A DNA stretch of 64,000 nt from Ruegeria sp. ANG-S4 (lineage in GTDB: Bacteria > Pseudomonadota > Alphaproteobacteria > Rhodobacterales > Rhodobacteraceae), in contig NZ_JWLK01000006.1 of assembly GCF_000814005.1 (NCBI RefSeq), positions 124,001 through 188,000 on the forward strand, in the 5' to 3' direction. Under the pieces are notes generated by a model. That model ran no database searches and was not told where the DNA came from. It saw only the letters and a list, made by a program, of their open reading frames with translations. The position numbers and the translations under genes were made by a program. Position 1 is the first letter of the stretch. Every line of letters starts with the position of its first letter. This document shows positions 33,230 through 42,443 of the stretch, in pieces.

Positions 33230-34459
33230 TCACCCGTTATATTTCGATAGAACCATGGACCCATTGGTGCCGCCAAAGCCGAAGCTGTTGGTCATGACAC
33301 TGTCCAAGCCTGCGTTTTCAACAACTTGCGTTGCAATTTCACCGGGCAGGATGCCTTCGGCTAGTGTGTCGACATTGATCGACGGCGTAATGAAATCATT
33401 GTCCAGCATGAGCAGGCAGAAGATCGCCTCCAAAGCGCCTGCCGCGCCTTGCGCGTGTCCGGTCATTGATTTGGTCGATGAAATCGGGGGCACGTTGCCC
33501 TCGCCAAAGATACGGCGGACAGCTTCGACCTCGCCGACATCCCCGACCGGGGTCGACGTTCCGTGCGCGTTGATATAGCCGACTTTCCGGCCTTCGGGCA
33601 CGGTCGACAGGGCCAACCGCATCGCGCGTTCACCGCCTTCACCTGACGGTGCCACCATGTCGTGACCATCCGAGGTGGCTGCGTAACCGGTCACTTCGGC
33701 ATAAATCTTGGCCCCGCGGGCCAGCGCATGTTCCAGCTCTTCCAGAACGACGATTCCACCGCCTCCGGAAATGACGAATCCATCGCGGTTTTCATCGAAT
33801 GCGCGCGAGGCCTTGTCGGGTGTGTCATTGTATTTCGAGGACATCGCACCCATTGCATCGAACAGGCAGGACAGGGTCCAGTCCAACTCCTCGCCGCCAC
33901 CTGCAAACATCACGTCCTGCTTGCCCAGCATGATTTGCTCGGCAGCGTTGCCGATACAGTGCAGCGACGTCGAGCAGGCCGATGTGATCGAGTAGTTGAT
34001 ACCCTTGATTTTGAACGCGGTGGCCAAATTCGCAGAGATTGTCGAGCACATGCACTTTGGCACGGCAAATGGCCCGATCCGTTTGGTCGCACCTGTTTTG
34101 AGCACCGTTTGATGCGCGGTCAGCATCGCGCTGGTTGAAGGCCCGCCCGATCCGGCGACCAGACCCGTGCGCGGGTTCACCACCTGATCCTCGCTCAAAC
34201 CGGCGTCCGCAATCGCCTGGTTCATGGCGATGTGGGCGTAAGCCGCCCCCGGCCCCATGAACCGTAGCGTGCGCTTGTCCACATGTTCGGAAACGTCAAT
34301 TTTTAATGACCCGGCGATCTGGCTGCGAAACCCGTGTTCAACCATCTGCTCATTGGCTTCGATGCCGGATTTGCCGGATTTGAGAGAGGCCAGAACCTCC
34401 TCGGCATTGTTCCCGATGGAGGACACGACCCCCAAACCGGTGACAACTACTCGACGCAT
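33230..34459 (-). CDS. fabB: Beta-ketoacyl-ACP synthase I
   Basis: 409 residues, the normal size. The nucleophile cysteine lies in SITSACSTSLHCIGNA, and the two catalytic histidines in NAHGTSTPVGD and SMTGHAQGAAG. FabB elongates unsaturated acyl-ACP and is the partner of FabA in anaerobic-type unsaturated fatty acid synthesis. fabB follows fabA after about 30 bases and overlaps fabI. The set lets the cell tune membrane fluidity. Confidence 0.96.
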   Translation of the reverse strand: MRRVVVTGLGVVSSIGNNAEEVLASLKSGKSGIEANEQMVEHGFRSQIAGSLKIDVSEHVDKRTLRFMGPGAAYAHIAMNQAIADAGLSEDQVVNPRTGLVAGSGGPSTSAMLTAHQTVLKTGATKRIGPFAVPKCMCSTISANLATAFKIKGINYSITSACSTSLHCIGNAAEQIMLGKQDVMFAGGGEELDWTLSCLFDAMGAMSSKYNDTPDKASRAFDENRDGFVISGGGGIVVLEELEHALARGAKIYAEVTGYAATSDGHDMVAPSGEGGERAMRLALSTVPEGRKVGYINAHGTSTPVGDVGEVEAVRRIFGEGNVPPISSTKSMTGHAQGAAGALEAIFCLLMLDNDFITPSINVDTLAEGILPGEIATQVVENAGLDSVMTNSFGFGGTNGSMVLSKYNG

Positions 34460-34490
34460 GTGCGTGCTCCTTATTTCAGACCGATCCGGT

Positions 34491-35000
34491 TCAGGCTTCG
34501 GACAGAACGACCTTCATGTCTTTGACGTCGTAAATCATTTCGCCGTCTGCTTCGACGATACCATCCGCCACACCCATCGTCAGACGGCGGGTCTGTATCG
34601 CTTTCTTGAAGTCAATTTTGTACGTCAGCATCTTTCGATCAGGGCGTACCATCCCGGTCAGTTTGACCTCGCCAACGCCGACAGCCATGCCGCGCCCCTG
34701 CCAGCCGCGCCAACCCAGATTGAAACCGGTCAGTTGCCACAACCCGTCCAGACCCAGACAGCCGGGCATGATCGGGTTGCCCGGGAAATGGCATTCAAAG
34801 AACCACAGATCCGGCGTGATATCGAATTCGGCCAGAACGTGGCCTTTTCCATGGGCACCACCGTCGGCGGAAATATCGGTGATCCGGTCCATCATCAGCA
34901 TCGGCGGAGCGGGCAGCTGCGCATTGCCGGGGCCGAATAACTCGCCACGGGCGCATTTCAGCAGATCGTCCTTGTCAAAGCTGCTCGGGAATTGGGCCAT
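34491..35000 (-). CDS. fabA: 3-hydroxydecanoyl-ACP dehydratase/isomerase
   Basis: 169 residues from the ATG at 35000, preceded by AGGAGAGGCGG; the open frame runs 89 codons further upstream but those do not resemble Fab[24 protein letters not shown] holds the catalytic histidine and aspartate of the hot-dog fold. FabA dehydrates hydroxydecanoyl-ACP and isomerises the double bond, which commits the chain to unsaturated fatty acids. First gene of fabA-fabB-fabI, divergent from irr across a 188-base gap that contains a 16-bp palindrome. Confidence 0.96.
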   Translation of the reverse strand: MAQFPSSFDKDDLLKCARGELFGPGNAQLPAPPMLMMDRITDISADGGAHGKGHVLAEFDITPDLWFFECHFPGNPIMPGCLGLDGLWQLTGFNLGWRGWQGRGMAVGVGEVKLTGMVRPDRKMLTYKIDFKKAIQTRRLTMGVADGIVEADGEMIYDVKDMKVVLSEA

Positions 35001-35121
35001 TCTGCCGCCTCTCCTGCCAGGGGTCCGTTCGTTATATCTGGCCTCGTCTAGCACCCGTATGCAAGGTCCTGCAAGAGCGGCACGTCTCATCTTGTTGTGC
35101 TTACGACATTCCTTGCGAATG

Positions 35122-35137
35122 AATTTCATTTGAAATT
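35122..35137. promoter_or_regulatory. 16-bp AT-rich inverted repeat between fabA and irr
   Basis: AATTTCATTTGAAATT has perfect 7-bp arms (AATTTCA and TGAAATT) around TT. It lies 52 bases before the irr ATG and 122 bases before fabA. Fur-family regulators of alphaproteobacteria bind AT-rich dyads of about this size, so it may be an Irr or Fur/Mur site controlling irr, fabA, or both. This is inference from position and shape. Confidence 0.5.
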
Positions 35138-35188
35138 GCAGGTCCGCAGCACTTATATATATCCTCAGCGAAAACGGGTATCGGACAA

Positions 35189-35608
35189 ATGACACCTCAG
35201 AGCCGAAACATAGCGACAGAATGGCTGGTGAATGCCGGACTGCGACCGACGCGTCAGCGCGTTGCATTGGCGGAACTGCTTGTGGGCGATGGTCGTCATC
35301 GCCACGTCACGGCGGAAAGTCTGTTTGAGTCGGCCAAAAGCAACGGCGATGCCGTGTCGCTTGCAACTGTCTACAATACGCTGCGCGCCTTTTGTGATGC
35401 CGGCGTTTTGCAGGAAATTACGGTTGACGGTTCCAAAAGCTATTTCGACACAAACACACATGATCATCCCCACTTCTTTTGGGAGGATGAAAGCCGTTTG
35501 AGTGACGCACCGTCAGATCAGTTGGTGATCAAGCGTCTCCCGGAAGCTCCCGAAGGGGTCGAGATCGCATCGGTTGACGTTGTGATCCGTCTGCGCCGGA
35601 AATCCTAA
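35189..35608 (+). CDS. irr: Iron response regulator Irr (Fur family)
   Basis: 139 residues. The N-terminal winged helix reads [15 protein letters not shown] and [22 protein letters not shown], as in Fur. It continues with [22 protein letters not shown], the HDHPHF segment that in Irr proteins contributes to haem or metal sensing. It lacks the C-terminal CxxC zinc sites of Fur. In alphaproteobacteria Irr acts under low iron and is degraded or displaced on haem binding. It is divergent from fabA and followed by a likely terminator. Confidence 0.92.
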   Translation: MTPQSRNIATEWLVNAGLRPTRQRVALAELLVGDGRHRHVTAESLFESAKSNGDAVSLATVYNTLRAFCDAGVLQEITVDGSKSYFDTNTHDHPHFFWEDESRLSDAPSDQLVIKRLPEAPEGVEIASVDVVIRLRRKS

Positions 35609-35612
35609 TAGT

Positions 35613-35637
35613 AAAAGGCGACCTCTGGTTGTCTTTT
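35613..35637 (+). terminator. Candidate terminator after irr
   Basis: AAAAGGCGACC pairs with GGTTGTCTTTT (11 pairs including two G-U) over a three-base loop, five bases after the irr stop; the 3' arm itself ends in four Ts. Confidence 0.6.
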
Positions 35638-35760
35638 GATGAGGCCGTTGCGTGTCCCGATTCGGACGCGTGAGCCGCACAATTTCGTGACATTTCGAAT
35701 AGGATTGCGATCTACGTGCGAATGTGACCAGATCGGTCGCGAAACGGCGCGGAGACCAGC

Positions 35761-36558
35761 ATGCCCCATCCTTTAGTTACACAAGAGATGATTGACACAT
35801 ATCAAGCCGACGGCGTCGTCTTGGTGAAAGGGTTGTTTGCCGATCACGTTTCGGAACTGCGCGAAGGCATCGCAGTGAACATGGCAGAGCCGGGCCCTTA
35901 CGCCTCGGAAAACAAAAAGGAGGGCGAGACCGGGCGGTTCTTTGACGATTATTGCAATTGGTCTCGGATTCCCCAGTTTCGTGCGGTGATCGAGTCGTCG
36001 TCTGCCGCCGAAGTGGCCGCCGATCTGATGCAATCCGATCGCGTACAAATGTTCCACGATCATGTTCTGGTCAAAGAGCCTGGTACATCAATGGCCACGC
36101 CGTGGCATCAGGATGGGCCTTACTACTTTGTCGAGGGGCAACAAACGGTCAGCTTCTGGTCCCCGCTGGACCCGGTCAAGCAAGCGACCTTGCGCTGCGT
36201 TGCGGGCTCACATCGCTGGGAGAAAGAGGTATTGCCCACGCGGTGGGTCTCGGAAGCGGGGTTTTTCCCCGACGAGGGCCAGTACATTCCTGTCCCGGAC
36301 CCCGACGCCGAAGGAATGCGGGTTGTCGAATTCGAGATGGAGCCTGGGGACGCTGTCGCTTTCAATTATCGAACGCTGCACGGCGCGCGTGGCAATCAGT
36401 CGGACAGCCGCCGCCGCGCGTTTTCGTTGCGCCTGGTCGGTGACGACGCCCGTTACGTCGAACGCCCGGGCCGGACGTCTCCTCCGTTTCCGGGTCACGA
36501 CATGGTGTCGGGGCAGCGACTGCGAGAGGATTGGTTTCCGGTACTGTTGCAGCGGTAA
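35761..36558 (+). CDS. Phytanoyl-CoA dioxygenase (PhyH) family protein
   Basis: 265 residues. TPWHQDGPYYF contains the HxD pair, and NYRTLHGARGNQSD the distal histidine, that bind Fe(II); the arginine in RRRAFSLRL can bind 2-oxoglutarate. The family hydroxylates small acids and lipids. Related roseobacter members act on N-methylated or phosphonate compounds, but this one cannot be assigned. It follows irr by about 150 bases with its own probable promoter and converges on the gene at 36566. Confidence 0.9.
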   Translation: MPHPLVTQEMIDTYQADGVVLVKGLFADHVSELREGIAVNMAEPGPYASENKKEGETGRFFDDYCNWSRIPQFRAVIESSSAAEVAADLMQSDRVQMFHDHVLVKEPGTSMATPWHQDGPYYFVEGQQTVSFWSPLDPVKQATLRCVAGSHRWEKEVLPTRWVSEAGFFPDEGQYIPVPDPDAEGMRVVEFEMEPGDAVAFNYRTLHGARGNQSDSRRRAFSLRLVGDDARYVERPGRTSPPFPGHDMVSGQRLREDWFPVLLQR

Positions 36559-36565
36559 GACAGGA

Positions 36566-37429
36566 TCAGAACCACTGACCGGGTTCCATCAGGCCCAATT
36601 CCATCAATTGATGTGAATTCCATTCAAATGGTGTCGATCCTCGCCATTGAAAGCTCTGAATATCGAAGGTCGATCCTGCGTTTGATTTGAGCGCTTTGGC
36701 TGCGCGGAAGGAGCAGACGGCTGCCGTCAGGTTGTGATGCCATGGGCAGGAATAGGTATTGTACTCGGCAATATTGAACGTGTGGTCCGGTTGCAGTTCC
36801 AGTCCCTTTCTGGCCTTGAACAGCGCGATTCGATCAATACGACGTCGGGCATAGGGGATGTGGTCTTCAAAGCGCCAGCGCAGTCCGCCCGACATGTCCA
36901 GCTGCCTTTCCAGCGCTTCCCCGGACGCCGTATGGCGTGCATGTGCATAGTATCCAATGCGGTCGAGCATGGCATGGTCCACGGCGACACCGTTTGGGTG
37001 GCGGGCCAAATCGTCGGCATAAAGGTCGACGACATGAACCATCATTGCATCGCGCCGCTCTTCCGAATGAAAAGCCAGCAGTTCCAGGGTATTTCGCGTT
37101 TCGCAAAATGGGTAGAACAGGTACTCGGCGTTATAGCCATAATACATCCACACCCCCGGGGCGGCTTTGATGACTTTGTTGATGGTATCGAACACCACTT
37201 GACGCGGCGCGCAGGACAACGTGACCCGGTGCACGTTTGCCGGCAAGTCTTGGGCCAAAACAAAGTCGTCCGGCATGAAAAAGATCACGGATTTGAACCC
37301 AAGCTTCAAATGATGCTGCAGGGTGCTGTCCAGTTCCACGTCGTCTTCCGCAAATAGCAAGGCAATTGGACCCTGCGCCAAAACCGCTCGACCCGACTTC
37401 AGAAAATGATCTACAGAATCGAACTGCAT
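36566..37429 (-). CDS. Conserved Rhodobacteraceae protein, glycosyltransferase family 2-like annotation
   Basis: 287 residues from the ATG at 37429; the open frame reaches 37579 but would overlap the divergent miaB start. It starts MQFDSVDHFLKSGRAVL, then PIALLFAEDDVELDSTLQHHLKLGFKSVIFF, which resembles the first strands of GT-A folds. It is rich in conserved aromatics and histidines (YYGYNAEYLFYPFCETR, EEYNTYSCPWHHNL). Near-identical architecture is common in this family beside miaB. No DxD motif is obvious, so transferase activity is unproven. Confidence 0.65.
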   Translation of the reverse strand: MQFDSVDHFLKSGRAVLAQGPIALLFAEDDVELDSTLQHHLKLGFKSVIFFMPDDFVLAQDLPANVHRVTLSCAPRQVVFDTINKVIKAAPGVWMYYGYNAEYLFYPFCETRNTLELLAFHSEERRDAMMVHVVDLYADDLARHPNGVAVDHAMLDRIGYYAHARHTASGEALERQLDMSGGLRWRFEDHIPYARRRIDRIALFKARKGLELQPDHTFNIAEYNTYSCPWHHNLTAAVCSFRAAKALKSNAGSTFDIQSFQWRGSTPFEWNSHQLMELGLMEPGQWF

Positions 37430-37550
37430 TGCCCGTTTCGGCTCCGCCTTGCTGGAAGTTTTTGCCAAATTCAGGTAAACGCGCCGCCATTGCAAGCGGC
37501 GTTCGTTGCGTATAGACGACGCCGACCCAGCGAGTGCAAAGGCTTGTCCC

Positions 37551-38870
37551 ATGTCCGAACCCAAAAAGCTGTATATCAAGACCTACGGCTGCCAGATGAA
37601 CGTTTACGACAGCGAACGTATGTCCGAGGCACTGGGCGGGCAGGGTTATGTCGAGACCAAGTCGCCCGACGACGCGGATATGATCCTGCTGAACACCTGC
37701 CATATTCGCGAGAAAGCTGCTGAAAAGGTCTATTCCGAACTTGGGCGGTTCAAGGGATTGAAGGCTGACAATCCGGACCTGAAGATCGGTGTCGCCGGCT
37801 GTGTTGCACAGGCCGAAGGTGAAGAGATCATGCGTCGCCAGCCCCTCGTTGATTTGGTCGTGGGCCCGCAAAGCTATCACCGTCTACCCGAGATGGAGGC
37901 GAAGACCCGCACCGGCGAAAAGGCGCTGGATACCGATTTTCCTGAAGAGGACAAATTCGAAAAGCTCAAGAACCGGCCCAAGGCAAAACGCGGGCCGACG
38001 GCTTTTCTGACCGTTCAGGAAGGCTGTGACAAGTTCTGCGCCTTTTGCGTCGTGCCTTACACGCGCGGCGCTGAGGTCAGCCGACCTGCCGATCGTATCA
38101 TCCGTGAGGCGCAAGACCTTGTGGAGCGTGGCGTGCGTGAGATCACCTTGCTGGGCCAGAACGTCAACGCCTATCACGGCGCAGGTCCGAATGGCGAGAT
38201 GACCCTCGCAGGTTTGATCTGGGAGCTGAACAAGGTCGACGGGCTGGAGCGTATCCGCTTTACCACCTCTCATCCGAATGACATGAGCGATGACCTCATT
38301 GAGGCGCATGGCACCTGCGACAAGCTAATGCCTTACCTTCATCTGCCGGTTCAGTCCGGGTCGGACAAAATCCTCAAGCGGATGAACCGCAGCCACACGG
38401 CTGAAAGCTATTTGCGTCTGATCGAACGGATTCGCGCGGCGCGCCCGGACATTCTGATGTCGGGTGACTTTATCGTGGGCTTCCCGGAAGAGACCGAAGA
38501 GGATTTTCAGGCAACGATGGACCTTGTTGAAGAGGTTCGGTACGGCTACGCCTACTCGTTCAAATATTCGACACGTCCTGGCACGCCTGCGGCAGAACGG
38601 CCACAGGTCGACGCGGAACAGGCGGATGACCGCCTACAACGTCTCCAGGGAATGATCACGCGTCACCAACGCGAGATTCAGGAGTCGATGGTTGGGCGGA
38701 AAGTCAGCGTACTATTCGAAAAGCCGGGCCGTCAGCCGGGTCAAATGGTCGGAAAATCCGAGTATCTACACGCGGTTCACGTGGCCAGCGATGCGCCCTC
38801 GGTCGGTGAACTGCGCGACGTTCGCATAGTGGCGTCGGGCGCAAATTCGTTGGCCGGCGAATTGCTCTGA
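37551..38870 (+). CDS. miaB: tRNA-2-methylthio-N6-dimethylallyladenosine synthase
   Basis: 439 residues from the ATG at 37551; the longer frame from 37506 crosses the divergent gene. The UPF0004 domain has three cysteines ([39 protein letters not shown]) for one 4Fe-4S cluster. [16 protein letters not shown] is the radical-SAM CxxxCxxC motif for the other. A C-terminal TRAM domain binds RNA. It adds a methylthio group to i6A37 of tRNAs that read UNN codons. Confidence 0.96.
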   Translation: MSEPKKLYIKTYGCQMNVYDSERMSEALGGQGYVETKSPDDADMILLNTCHIREKAAEKVYSELGRFKGLKADNPDLKIGVAGCVAQAEGEEIMRRQPLVDLVVGPQSYHRLPEMEAKTRTGEKALDTDFPEEDKFEKLKNRPKAKRGPTAFLTVQEGCDKFCAFCVVPYTRGAEVSRPADRIIREAQDLVERGVREITLLGQNVNAYHGAGPNGEMTLAGLIWELNKVDGLERIRFTTSHPNDMSDDLIEAHGTCDKLMPYLHLPVQSGSDKILKRMNRSHTAESYLRLIERIRAARPDILMSGDFIVGFPEETEEDFQATMDLVEEVRYGYAYSFKYSTRPGTPAAERPQVDAEQADDRLQRLQGMITRHQREIQESMVGRKVSVLFEKPGRQPGQMVGKSEYLHAVHVASDAPSVGELRDVRIVASGANSLAGELL

Positions 38871-39033
38871 TCTAAGCCTTCAGCACCCAAAGTGACATCG
38901 TAACCAGAAATTTACCCTTGATTTAGGGAATAAAACTATGCTCCGACATATCCCAGTTTTTTGACCGGGGTGCGCGTCCTCAGTGGCCTGAGTTACAGGG
39001 CAGCTGGTCGCAAAAAACGCCGGGAGGGTACGA

Positions 39034-39798
39034 GTGGTGAGCAGCGCGCGTTTTCAACGATCGAACTGTTTTGGTTTTCTGTCCGCTGTTGCGCTGGCTT
39101 TGCTTTTTGCAGGGCCGTCCGGGGCAGGTGATGTAATCGGCGACGTGACAGAGCCGGATGTCCTTTCGCCTGAAACCATTTCTTCAGACGTCAGCGCCTT
39201 CTACCTCGGCCTTAGCGGCGGATATGGATGGGGCAGGAACGATCGCTTCGGCCTTGCCGTCCCCGGGGACAGGCTGCGTATCGGTGATCTGGAACCCAGT
39301 GGTGGCTATGGCGGCATTCGTGCCGGTTGGCGCGGTTCTGTGCCCACGATCGGCGGACGCGATTATGTCTATGGGTTCGAACTGCTGTATGATTTCGGCG
39401 CGCTTGAGGACAGCACATCGACCCAGATTGGTGGCACCACGGTCGACGCGTCATCTGAAATCTCAGACATACTGTCGATCCGGTTTCGAAACGGTATCAC
39501 GAATCGCAGTCGCAGCATGTTGTATTTTTTCTCGCTCGGGTACGTGCAGGGGGATGTCAAAACCTCCACCTCGTTAACCAGCGTGGATTCGGTCAGCGAT
39601 TTTGAAGAATCTGACAATCGGAATGGTTTTTCAGCAAGTCTCGGTGCAGAACACCGGTTCAACGAGAATTGGTCCGTCACCGGGGAAATCGAATACTATC
39701 AGTTCGACTCCAAAAACGTTGATTTCGGTTCGGGGTTTTCAACCAAATCGACCCCGAGTTTCAGCGGTTTACGCGTTGGGTTGAATTATACGTTTTAG
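39034..39798 (+). CDS. Outer-membrane beta-barrel protein (porin-family small barrel)
   Basis: 254 residues from a GTG that follows GGGAGGGTA; a second GTG is adjacent. A signal peptide ends near residue 30 (LLFAGPSGAG). The mature part alternates hydrophobic and polar residues in beta-barrel fashion: FYLGLSGGYGWGRND, GGYGGIRAGW, NGFSASLGAEHRFNENWSVTGEIEYYQFD, and ends in LRVGLNYTF with a C-terminal phenylalanine as outer-membrane proteins need. It resembles Omp25/OmpA-like 8-strand barrels. Function unknown, probably structural or adhesive. Confidence 0.85.
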   Translation: MVSSARFQRSNCFGFLSAVALALLFAGPSGAGDVIGDVTEPDVLSPETISSDVSAFYLGLSGGYGWGRNDRFGLAVPGDRLRIGDLEPSGGYGGIRAGWRGSVPTIGGRDYVYGFELLYDFGALEDSTSTQIGGTTVDASSEISDILSIRFRNGITNRSRSMLYFFSLGYVQGDVKTSTSLTSVDSVSDFEESDNRNGFSASLGAEHRFNENWSVTGEIEYYQFDSKNVDFGSGFSTKSTPSFSGLRVGLNYTF

Positions 39799-39963
39799 GG
39801 CCGTTGGCCGTGTCTGCGCATTTCTGTGGTGACATTGCCTGAAGCCGGATTGCGGCTTGATCGGCGCTTTTGCCATTTCATGCCGAAAAATCCATTCTGC
39901 CGCTTGCACCCGGCCAAGGTTGTTGTCTACGCTCAAGATGAAACGCCAAAACAGGAGAACGTA

Positions 39964-40986
39964 TTGGCCATCGGTGCCCTGACCCCACCGCCAGACGACA
40001 TGCCCCAGCGCGAGGCTTTTGTTGAATTTCCCGACAACCGGTTATTGATTGATCTATGCGGCGAATATGACCGCAATCTTGCCGATATCGAACAGAAACT
40101 CATGGTTCAGATCGTTCGGCGAGGGAACCAGTTGGTCGTTATGGGCGACGAAGGCGCTCAGAAACAAGCGATCGAGGTTTTGCAGGCGCTTTATACCCGT
40201 CTGGAAGGCGGTCGCGAGGTCGAAGCCGCGGATGTAGATCGTGAATTGCGCATGGGCAACTCCGAGGTCGGAACCGGCACAAGAGACGGTGACCAGCTTG
40301 AGATGTTCAAGGGTGGCACTGTCGAAATCAAAACCCGGAAAAAGCTGGTCGAACCCCGAACAGATGCACAAAAAGCCTATGTTCAATCGCTTTTCAACAA
40401 CGAACTGGCCTTTGGAATCGGTCCCGCGGGAACCGGCAAAACCTATCTGGCGGTGGCTGTTGGGGTTTCGATGTTCATCGGCGGCCATGTGGACCGGATT
40501 ATCCTGAGCCGCCCGGCGGTCGAAGCTGGCGAAAAACTGGGGTACCTGCCCGGCGACATGAAGGACAAGGTCGATCCTTACATGCAGCCGCTGTATGATG
40601 CGCTGAATGACTTTCTGCCGGGGAAGCAACTGGCAAAACTGATCGAAGAAAAGCGAATCGAAATCGCTCCGCTGGCGTTCATGCGCGGTCGCACCTTGGC
40701 AAATGCCTTCGTTGTTCTGGACGAAGCGCAAAATGCGACAACCATGCAGATGAAGATGTTCCTGACTCGTCTGGGCGAGGGCAGTCGCATGGTCATTACC
40801 GGCGACCGGTCTCAAGTCGACTTGCCACGCGGGGTGCAGTCGGGTTTGGCGGATGCCGAACGTTTGCTGAAAATGATCCCGAATATCAGCTTCAACTATT
40901 TCACCTCGAAAGATGTGGTCCGCCATCCGCTTGTCGCCGCCATTATCGAGGCGTATGAGGCCGATGCCGGTCGGGACGCAAGCTAA
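39964..40986 (+). CDS. PhoH family protein (PhoL-type ATPase)
   Basis: 340 residues from a TTG at 39964, which follows CAGGAG at a good distance; upstream codons in frame do not look conserved. An N-terminal KH-like region (about residues 30-80) precedes the PhoH ATPase domain with Walker A GPAGTGKT (near 153) and Walker B AFVVLDEAQNAT. Members are predicted RNA helicases or ATPases. Genes of this family sit next to ybeY in many bacteria, as here, and the pair is linked with rRNA processing. phoH-ybeY-corC-lnt is a conserved alphaproteobacterial order. Confidence 0.92.
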   Translation: MAIGALTPPPDDMPQREAFVEFPDNRLLIDLCGEYDRNLADIEQKLMVQIVRRGNQLVVMGDEGAQKQAIEVLQALYTRLEGGREVEAADVDRELRMGNSEVGTGTRDGDQLEMFKGGTVEIKTRKKLVEPRTDAQKAYVQSLFNNELAFGIGPAGTGKTYLAVAVGVSMFIGGHVDRIILSRPAVEAGEKLGYLPGDMKDKVDPYMQPLYDALNDFLPGKQLAKLIEEKRIEIAPLAFMRGRTLANAFVVLDEAQNATTMQMKMFLTRLGEGSRMVITGDRSQVDLPRGVQSGLADAERLLKMIPNISFNYFTSKDVVRHPLVAAIIEAYEADAGRDAS

Positions 40987-41027
40987 CCCATCGAACCCGA
41001 ACGGCGCTGCAGCTTTGGACCTTGGGT

Positions 41028-41522
41028 ATGAACCTGGACATATCGATCGAAGATGCGCGTTGGCAAATGCTCGAAGCCCTTGCGCGCCCTGCTATCCTGG
41101 CCGTTCTGGATCATTGCGGGGTAGAGCACGGCATTTGCGAAATCAGCATCCTTGGCTGCGATGATTCGCGCATCGCAAAACTCAACGCGGAATTTCGTGA
41201 GAAACCGGTGCCGACAAATGTGCTCAGCTGGCCATCCGCAGAGTTGTCCGCCGAAGAGCCCGGACACGAACCTTACCCGCCAGAGGCCGATTTCAGCGGC
41301 GAGATCGCGCTGGGCGACATTGCAATCTCATACGACACCTGCGCGCGGGAGGCGTCAGAAGCGGGCAAGGAAATGGACGATCATGTCACACATTTGATCG
41401 TTCACGGCGTTTTGCATTTGCTGGGCTACGATCACATTCGTGACCCGGACGCCACTTTGATGGAGGGCGTCGAGGTCGAGATACTTGGCAAAATGGGTAA
41501 AGATAACCCATATAATACATGA
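41028..41522 (+). CDS. ybeY: rRNA maturation endoribonuclease
   Basis: 164 residues from the ATG at 41028 (a TTG six bases earlier is possible). HGVLHLLGYDH is the HxxxHxxxxxH zinc site of YbeY. FREKPVPTNVLSWP and GEIALGDIAIS are also family hallmarks. It is a single-strand endonuclease needed for 16S rRNA 3' end maturation and ribosome quality control. It lies 41 bases after phoH. Confidence 0.95.
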   Translation: MNLDISIEDARWQMLEALARPAILAVLDHCGVEHGICEISILGCDDSRIAKLNAEFREKPVPTNVLSWPSAELSAEEPGHEPYPPEADFSGEIALGDIAISYDTCAREASEAGKEMDDHVTHLIVHGVLHLLGYDHIRDPDATLMEGVEVEILGKMGKDNPYNT

Positions 41523-41558
41523 CACAGGGCGCGAGCCCGGATCATTTGGAATAGGATA

Positions 41559-42443
41559 ATGGGCGATACAGACGGCAGTTCTAGGGCGGCGCACAGCGCG
41601 CATCCAGAGAACGGCAATGAACAAAGCGAAGAGAAAAGCGGACTGATTTCCCGACTTTTCGATGCATTTTCTTCTCATACTGAAGAGGCTGAACCGGTGA
41701 ACGGAACGCCAGTCAGCCCGCCCCAGTCGCGCGGCATGATTAACTTGCGGCGGATGCGGGTCGAAGATGTGGCAATACCAACGGCCGAGATCATCTCGGT
41801 ACCGCTGACAACCACCAAGGACGAATTGGCAGAGGTGTTTCGCGAAAGTGGCCTGTCCCGTATCCCCGTTTATGACGGCACTTTGGACACGCCGCTCGGC
41901 TTTGTGCACCTAAAGGATTTCGCGTTGACCCACGGGTTCAATGGCAATTCAACGGTGTTTGATCTGAAATCGATGCTGCGTACGTTGTTGTTTGTTCCAC
42001 CGTCCATGCCGATCGGCGTTCTTATGACCAAAATGCAGACCGAGCGGCGGCACATGGCCCTTGTGATCGACGAATATGGTGGTGTCGATGGTTTGCTGAC
42101 GATCGAGGACCTGATCGAACAGGTGGTTGGTGAGATTGCCGACGAACACGACGCGCATGAAGATCGGCTTTGGGTTCAGGAAAAACCCGGATGCTACATT
42201 GTTCAGGCACGGGTTCCACTTGAGGAATTTGAAGCTGAAATCGGTCGCTCTTTGACCAGTCACGAAGATGTGGACGAGGAAGAGATCGAAACTCTGGGCG
42301 GTTTGGTCTTCATGCTTTCTGGCAGGGTGCCTGCGCGCGGAGAGGTCGTTCTGCACCCCGAAGGCCCTGAATTTGAAGTGGTCGATGCTGACCCGCGCCG
42401 CATCAAACGGTTGCGTGTGATGCTTCCGGATATCGCTCAATGA
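41559..42443 (+). CDS. HlyC/CorC family CBS-domain protein
   Basis: 294 residues without the N-terminal DUF21 membrane domain. Residues about 60-190 hold a CBS pair (VEDVAIPTAEIISVP, VIDEYGGVDGLLTIEDLIEQVVGEI). The C-terminal part is the CorC/HlyC domain (ADPRRIKRLRV). Such soluble CorC proteins are linked to magnesium and cobalt efflux and lie with ybeY and lnt in many proteobacteria. It overlaps lnt by four bases. Confidence 0.9.
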   Translation: MGDTDGSSRAAHSAHPENGNEQSEEKSGLISRLFDAFSSHTEEAEPVNGTPVSPPQSRGMINLRRMRVEDVAIPTAEIISVPLTTTKDELAEVFRESGLSRIPVYDGTLDTPLGFVHLKDFALTHGFNGNSTVFDLKSMLRTLLFVPPSMPIGVLMTKMQTERRHMALVIDEYGGVDGLLTIEDLIEQVVGEIADEHDAHEDRLWVQEKPGCYIVQARVPLEEFEAEIGRSLTSHEDVDEEEIETLGGLVFMLSGRVPARGEVVLHPEGPEFEVVDADPRRIKRLRVMLPDIAQ

